This document shows positions 23,074 to 27,376 of a stretch of DNA of 27,376 nt, in pieces. This DNA comes from CAZMXI01 sp964570205. Lineage in GTDB: Bacteria > Planctomycetota > Phycisphaerae > Tepidisphaerales > Tepidisphaeraceae. The notes beneath the pieces were generated by a model that saw nothing but the letters and a program-made list of their open reading frames with translations, had not been told where the DNA came from and did no database searches. The stretch spans positions 1 to 27,376 of the forward strand of contig CAZMXI010000055.1 in NCBI GenBank assembly GCA_964570205.1, written 5' to 3'. The first letter of the stretch is position 1, and every line of letters begins with the position of its first letter. The position numbers were made by a program, and so were the translations under genes.

Positions 23074-25023
23074 TCAATCACGTCCGTGGAACTGATGGAT
23101 TGTCTGTTCCAGGGTCTCGAACGTCATCGGTTTGACAATGTGAGCGGCAAAGCCGGCTTCGTGGCTGCGGCGGATGTCGTCTTCGGTGCCGAAGCCACTC
23201 ACGCAGATGCCCCTGATCGGGCGTTGGGCGGTGATGCGCCGCATCAGTTCGTGCCCCGTCCCGTCGGGCAACCCCAGGTCGCTGACAAGCAGATCAAAAT
23301 CGCCGACCGACGCCTCGCGAATCGCTGACTGCACATCTCGCACCGCCGTCACCGCGTGGCCCATGCCCCGCAGCAGCCTTGCCACGACATCGCGCGACAC
23401 ATCGTGGTCTTCGACAAGCAGAACCCGGAGCGGGGCAATCGCCCCCCCGCCGGCGCAGGCATCAGCGGGAAGCGCCGGGATCGCCGGGAGGCGAACAGCG
23501 AACGTGGCACCCTGACCTGCGCCTTGGCTGGCGGCCTCGATTTCGCCGCCGTGGAGCTCCACGATCGCCCTCGCGATCGCCAGGCCAACGCCGACGCCCC
23601 CCAGCGGGCGGGCGCTGGGGTCGCCGACATGCTCGAAGGCATTGAATATCCCGCTGAGGCGATGGGACTGGATGCCAACCCCGGTGTCTTCCACCTCCAC
23701 CACGAGCATCGGCTGCGGCTCTTGTCCGCCGGCTTTCCGGCCATCTCGCGTTCGCAGGGTGATCCGACCGTTGCGCGGCGTGAACTTCACGGCGTTGCAG
23801 ATCAGGTTCCAGAATGCCTGTTGCAGACGGCCGATGTCGGCGCGGACGGTGTGCGCCGCCGCGGCCAGGTCGATCAGAAGCTCGATGCGTTTGTCGTCGA
23901 TATCCCCCCGGCACAGCTCGACGGCGGACCGCAGGGCCATGTGCGCATCGATGGTCGCAAGATGCAGTTCCATGCGTCTTCCGCGCAGCCGCGTCAGATC
24001 GAGCAGATCGTCGATGAGCCGGGCCTCCAGTTCGACACTGCGGCGAATCATGGCGAGGTCGGCGGCAACGTCCGGAGGCAGGCTCTTCCTGGCCTCCAGA
24101 GCCGTGGCCGCCGCAAGAACCGGGGTCAGCGGAGTCCGCAATTCGTGGCTGATGATCGCAATGAAGCGGTCTTTGGCCCGGTTGGCGGCCTCGGCGGCGT
24201 CCTTGGCCTGCTTCAGTTCCTGCTCAGCCTGTTTGCGAGCGGTGATGTCGCGGCCGATCGTGGAGAAGCCAACGATCCGCTCACGCCCGTCTCGAATGGG
24301 CGACACGGCAAGCGATATCCGGAGGTGGCGGCCGTCCTTGGTGATTCGTTCGGTCTCGATGGGATCGACGCGCTGGCCGGACAACAGCCTCCGGTATATC
24401 TCCCGCAACTCCGCGCTGCGGTGCTCGGGGACAATCAGGGAGATGTGCTTTCCGACGGCCTCATGGGCGCGATAGCCGAAAATGCGCTCGGCGGCGGCGT
24501 TCCAGCCTGTGATGATGCCGTCGAGATCCCTGCTGAGGATCGCGTCTTCGCTGCTCTCGGCGATGGCGGCAAGCTGCAACGCCGCCTGGTCGGAACGACG
24601 CTGACGCTCGATGTCGGCGCAGGCGCCGCACCAGCGGACGATGCGCCCGCTCTCATCTCGCTCCGCGACAGCACTGATACGATGCCAGCAGCGCGATCCA
24701 TCCGCGCGGCGAAGAGGAAGTTCAATGTCGAGCGGCTCGCCGGTGTTCACGCTTTGTCGCCATGCGTGGCGAAACGGCTCCCGGTGTTCGGCCGGAAGAA
24801 GCTCTGACCAGCCCCAATCCAACTGTTCGGGGCGCATGCCGGTCCAGAGGTGCCAGCGAGCATTGGCCCAACAGAGCGACCCATCAGGCCTGGCCGTCCA
24901 AAGCACCAGCGGCAGCAAGTCGACGGGGAAGTTTTGCGGCATCGTCGTCGTCATCCATCCCGCCTGCGCTGCGACAGGGACTCGCTGCTTTGCGGCGAAC
25001 ATGCCCGGCTCAGCCGTTCTCAA
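23074..25023 (-). CDS. Hybrid sensor histidine kinase: PAS-PAS-HisKA-HATPase-receiver
   Basis: The 649-residue cytoplasmic kinase has no membrane segment. Domains in order are PAS 1 (about 35-140), PAS 2 with a PAC end (about 147-265), a short coiled coil, HisKA with the phosphorylated H293 in SHELRTPL, the ATPase with N-box NLICNAVKFT (406-415), G1 DTGVGI (446-451) and G2 GGVGVGLAIA (475-484), then a C-terminal receiver with E538-D539, phospho-acceptor D582, S609 and K631. All catalytic residues are present. The start is a TTG at 25021-25023 with a strong AAGGGAGG seven nt upstream; the first in-frame ATG is 21 bases further in without such a site. The attached receiver implies a phosphorelay or self-control. 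It follows the LuxR-type regulator gene on the same strand, 286 bp behind it. Confidence 0.93.
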   Translation of the reverse strand: MRTAEPGMFAAKQRVPVAAQAGWMTTTMPQNFPVDLLPLVLWTARPDGSLCWANARWHLWTGMRPEQLDWGWSELLPAEHREPFRHAWRQSVNTGEPLDIELPLRRADGSRCWHRISAVAERDESGRIVRWCGACADIERQRRSDQAALQLAAIAESSEDAILSRDLDGIITGWNAAAERIFGYRAHEAVGKHISLIVPEHRSAELREIYRRLLSGQRVDPIETERITKDGRHLRISLAVSPIRDGRERIVGFSTIGRDITARKQAEQELKQAKDAAEAANRAKDRFIAIISHELRTPLTPVLAAATALEARKSLPPDVAADLAMIRRSVELEARLIDDLLDLTRLRGRRMELHLATIDAHMALRSAVELCRGDIDDKRIELLIDLAAAAHTVRADIGRLQQAFWNLICNAVKFTPRNGRITLRTRDGRKAGGQEPQPMLVVEVEDTGVGIQSHRLSGIFNAFEHVGDPSARPLGGVGVGLAIARAIVELHGGEIEAASQGAGQGATFAVRLPAIPALPADACAGGGAIAPLRVLLVEDHDVSRDVVARLLRGMGHAVTAVRDVQSAIREASVGDFDLLVSDLGLPDGTGHELMRRITAQRPIRGICVSGFGTEDDIRRSHEAGFAAHIVKPMTFETLEQTIHQFHGRD

Positions 25024-25309
25024 CGCATTCCTCCCTTGATTTAGCGCACAGGCAAACGGCGCGCCGCCGGGACGGCGGTCGGGCCCATTCCCCTTCGGCA
25101 GCCTGGAGTGGACGTTTCCAAGCCGTTATCGGACCCGTGTTCGCGTGCGGTCGCACTTGCCCCTTCATGTGCCGCGTCAAAAATGCGCAAGCGGTCGGCG
25201 GTTTTGACCATCCATCGCATTCCGCCAGACACGCGTCCGCCCCGCAAACCGGCTTGCGTTCGGGCCTTGCGGCCGAGAGCCAACGCGGGATGAGATGGAA
25301 TGAAGTTCG

Positions 25310-25957
25310 CTACACGGTCTCAAGCGTCGTCAAGCCCTTCCGAACGGCATATTTGGTGAGTCCCGCGACGCTACGGATACTCAGCTTGTCCATGATGCTC
25401 TTGCGGTGCCATTCGACGGTCTTCAAGGTCACAAAGAGCCGGCCGGCGATTTCCTTGGAGCTCAGGCCTTCGGCGACCAGTTTCAGCACCTGCCGTTCGC
25501 GGCAGCTCAACACATGGCGGTTCTGGTCGCCGGAGCATTCATGGGGCCGATCGTCGATGTGGACACAATTCGTGGGGGCTCGATACGCCTCGCCGCTTGC
25601 CACCGCCCGGATCGCCAGCAGGATTCGTTGCTGGCAGGAATCGTGCCAGACATGGCCGAGCGCCCCGGCCTGTATGGCCTCGCGCGCGGCGTGCTCATCG
25701 CCCCTCGGCACGAGCGCGATGATGGCGGTGTCGGGCGACGCCTCCAGGGCCTGGCGAATCAGGGCCGGCCCGGGCATGTCGGGCAGCGTCATATCCAGCA
25801 ACGCCACGTCCGTTTGAGCTAATCGGAGCTGATTCAGCGCCTCCCTTCCGCTGGCAGCGCATCTTACGATCTCAACATTGCTCTCTCTCTCCAGTACATC
25901 CTGCATCCACACCAACCACGGCCCCCTGCCATCGGCCAACAACACAACAACAGCCAT
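25310..25957 (-). CDS. LuxR/NarL-type response regulator with degenerate receiver
   Basis: The 215-residue protein has an N-terminal receiver (1-120) and a C-terminal GerE/LuxR HTH (about 146-210, LSCRERQVLKLVAEGLSSKEIAGRLFVTLKTVEWHRKSI shown in shorter parts: LSCRERQVLKLVAEG and KTVEWHRKSIMDKL). The phospho-acceptor D55 (ALLDMTLPD) is kept, but the acidic pair is reduced to D9 (ADGRG), the switch Ser/Thr is V83 (ALVPRG) and the conserved lysine is H105 (HVWHDS). Normal phosphorylation is therefore doubtful and it may be controlled another way. The ATG at 25955-25957 has GGAAG four nt upstream; upstream in-frame codons lack a site. It precedes the hybrid kinase gene on the same strand and likely forms a regulatory pair with it. 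Confidence 0.9.
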   Translation of the reverse strand: MAVVVLLADGRGPWLVWMQDVLERESNVEIVRCAASGREALNQLRLAQTDVALLDMTLPDMPGPALIRQALEASPDTAIIALVPRGDEHAAREAIQAGALGHVWHDSCQQRILLAIRAVASGEAYRAPTNCVHIDDRPHECSGDQNRHVLSCRERQVLKLVAEGLSSKEIAGRLFVTLKTVEWHRKSIMDKLSIRSVAGLTKYAVRKGLTTLETV

Positions 25958-26112
25958 GTAGCTTCCACTTCCGCCCGACCAAGGCAGAGCGCACAAACTT
26001 CGCTTGTGCCTACGACCCCAACCCGGAACTTGCCTTCAAGATATCGGCATATATTGCTGCATTTCCTGCAAAAGATCAAATCCCCCGACTGCAAGTTGGC
26101 GCGCGCATCCGT

Positions 26113-26118
26113 TAGAAT
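26113..26118 (+). promoter_or_regulatory. Possible -10 box giving a leaderless oxidoreductase message
   Basis: TAGAAT lies seven nt before the ATG at 26126, so transcription would start at or next to the start codon. No good -35 is seen at 17 nt and there is no ribosome binding site. The same hexamer precedes folC in a similar position. Confidence 0.3.
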
Positions 26119-26125
26119 CGAGACA

Positions 26126-27376
26126 ATGAAATCGACCCTGACCCGGCGTGACCTGCTTCGGCTCCTTTCCGCAGCGGGCCTTGGCGCGGCATTTTCCAGC
26201 CACGCGGTGGCCGACGAGACCACGGCGGTTCCGACAAAGGTCCCCGTTCCTGAGAACAAACTGGTGCCGGTCAAGGATATCCCGCGATACCCGGCCCGCG
26301 TGGTGGGCGGGCGGGTCATCCAACCTGAGCGCCCGCTGACGGTGGCCGCAGAGGCGGATGTCCTCGTGGTGGGCGGCGGACCGGCCGGCTTCGCCGCGGC
26401 GGTGGCCGCCGCGAGAGCCGGCGCGAAGACGACGCTTGTGGAGCGTTACGGCTATTTCGGCGGCCAATGGACGGGCGGCCTGGTGCTCCTGGTCATCAGT
26501 TCGCACGCCAGGGAGAACGGCCAGCTGGTCAAAGTCCTGCGGGGCGTGGGCGATGAGCTGCTGGAGCGCCTGGCGCGCATCGACGGCGCCGTCGTCAACC
26601 AGGCGCCGGGCCGGTTCAACCCAACCTCCGACCCGGAAGCGACGAAGTTCATCATGGACGAGATGGTTCGCGAGGCCGGCGTGAAGGTGTTCCTGCACTG
26701 CTGGGTCGCGGACGTTGTGATGGACGGACCGGCGATCCGCGGCGTGGTTTTCGAGAGCAAGGCCGGTCGCCAGGCCATTCTCGGCAAGGTGGTGGTCGAT
26801 GCGACCGGAGATGGGGATGTATTCGCGGCCGCCGGCGCGGAACACGAAAGGCGGCTGCACGCGATCGGGCTGGTTCACCGCGTCGGCAACGCCGATCGCG
26901 CCGACATGGCGGAGCTTCAGAAGGGCGGAGTCCGGACGCTCGGTGCGGTCGAGCCCCTGGCCAGCGTGAAATGGGTCAACCTGCGCGGCCCGAGCACCGA
27001 CTGCCTTGATGTCGCCGAGCTCAGCCGGCTTGAGATGGAGCATCGCCGCAGCATCTGGAACCGCACGCAGAAGATGAGGCAGAGCTCCGGCGGCAAGCCC
27101 CTCTTCCTGCTCCAGACGGCGCCCCAGCTTGGCGTGCGCATTTCCCGACTGCTGACCGGAACCCGGCAGCTCACCTATGCCGAGGCCCGCGAAGGCAGGA
27201 CGTTTCCGGACACGATCGCCGTGGGCGGCGCCCAGCATGCCCATCACCGCGGATGGCCGATTCCCTACGGCGTCATGGTGCCGAAGAAGCTGGACAACCT
27301 GCTGGCGGCCGGGCGGTGCGTCTGCGTCGATGAGAAGTTGATCGAGGATATGCGGCTGATCGCATCCTGCCTGACC
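26126..27376 (+). CDS. Tat-exported FAD-dependent oxidoreductase, C-terminus missing at window edge
   Basis: The first 417 residues are in the window. The N-terminus MKSTLTRRDLLRLLSAAGLG is a twin-arginine signal (R7-R8), so the protein is probably folded with its flavin and exported. The Rossmann FAD loop is VLVVGGGPAGFAAAVAAARAG (79-99, described by G83, G84, G85, G88), and E106 (TLVER) binds the ribose. GYFGGQWTGG and VVDATGDGDVFAAAGAE are typical of the FAD_oxidored family (PF12831), which is common in planctomycetes and often found with sugar or surface catabolism. AAGRCVC and IASCLT near the right edge match its C-terminal half. Substrate is unknown. It is divergent from the LuxR-type regulator (168-bp spacer), which could control it. 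Confidence 0.9.
   Translation, partial: MKSTLTRRDLLRLLSAAGLGAAFSSHAVADETTAVPTKVPVPENKLVPVKDIPRYPARVVGGRVIQPERPLTVAAEADVLVVGGGPAGFAAAVAAARAGAKTTLVERYGYFGGQWTGGLVLLVISSHARENGQLVKVLRGVGDELLERLARIDGAVVNQAPGRFNPTSDPEATKFIMDEMVREAGVKVFLHCWVADVVMDGPAIRGVVFESKAGRQAILGKVVVDATGDGDVFAAAGAEHERRLHAIGLVHRVGNADRADMAELQKGGVRTLGAVEPLASVKWVNLRGPSTDCLDVAELSRLEMEHRRSIWNRTQKMRQSSGGKPLFLLQTAPQLGVRISRLLTGTRQLTYAEAREGRTFPDTIAVGGAQHAHHRGWPIPYGVMVPKKLDNLLAAGRCVCVDEKLIEDMRLIASCLT

Noticed and set aside
21381..23081. 566-codon minus-strand frame opposite folC
   Set aside because: No family motif; it mirrors the folC frame, whose P-loop and FolC signatures are clear.
23356..24807. 483-codon plus-strand frame opposite the histidine kinase
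   Set aside because: Antisense shadow; the kinase motifs are all on the minus strand.
26036..27247. 403-codon minus-strand frame opposite the FAD oxidoreductase
   Set aside because: Antisense shadow; the plus strand has a Tat signal and FAD loop in one frame to the edge.

Overview
The window is a GC-rich chromosomal segment that most likely comes from a planctomycete, probably of the Phycisphaerae type. The evidence is two H-X9-DG pseudopilin-like proteins with the N-terminus FTLVELLVVIGIIA, an operon of ExbB, two ExbD proteins, a vWA protein and a large periplasmic helical-repeat protein, a DUF2752 membrane protein, many Gly/Pro-rich secreted proteins, and genes spread over both strands. 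I see no rRNA or tRNA gene, no CRISPR array, no transposase and no integrase.

Layout. 1-1816 (minus): the rpsO-pnp pair, with pnp cut by the left edge. 1940-2365 (minus): a stand-alone receiver protein. 2479-4278 (plus): a compact cassette with a near-consensus promoter, a 9-bp inverted repeat over the -10 box, a sigma-region-4-like DNA-binding protein, a minimal ABC-type ATPase and a GNAT acetyltransferase whose reading frame has no stop before it enters the convergent gene. 4279-5538 (minus): a short glucuronate-isomerase-like metallo-enzyme. 5855-7472 (plus): two pseudopilin-like proteins, the second behind a consensus promoter. 7476-8621 (minus): a DegT/DnrJ sugar aminotransferase. 8759-10318 (plus): a UbiD-family decarboxylase. 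10354-16855 (minus): a five-gene operon read vWA/TonB-like protein, ExbB/TolQ, ExbD, ExbD, 957-residue periplasmic repeat protein. 17153-19153 (minus): an FMN reductase and a GT-B glycosyltransferase. 19542-21115: DUF2752 protein, lipoprotein and a convergent secreted protein. 21471-22970 (plus): folC. 23074-25957 (minus): a LuxR-type regulator followed by a hybrid PAS histidine kinase. 26126-end (plus): a Tat-exported FAD-dependent oxidoreductase, cut by the right edge.

How the genes work together. Two groups look like real functional units. In the 10.3-16.9 kb operon, an ExbB/ExbD proton-driven motor is encoded with a protein that has a TonB-like transmembrane helix (Ser-x3-His) but carries a vWA domain where TonB would have its receptor-binding domain, plus a secreted scaffold of helical repeats. 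This suggests an envelope machine powered by the proton gradient and acting through a vWA head. In the 2.5-4.3 kb cassette, a DNA-binding protein, an ABC ATPase and a GNAT protein sit behind one operator-bearing promoter, and their codons favour C over G unlike the neighbours; this is the best candidate for a transferred, little-described system. The remaining genes are mostly housekeeping or single-function genes. Functions come from motifs read by eye; no database search was possible.
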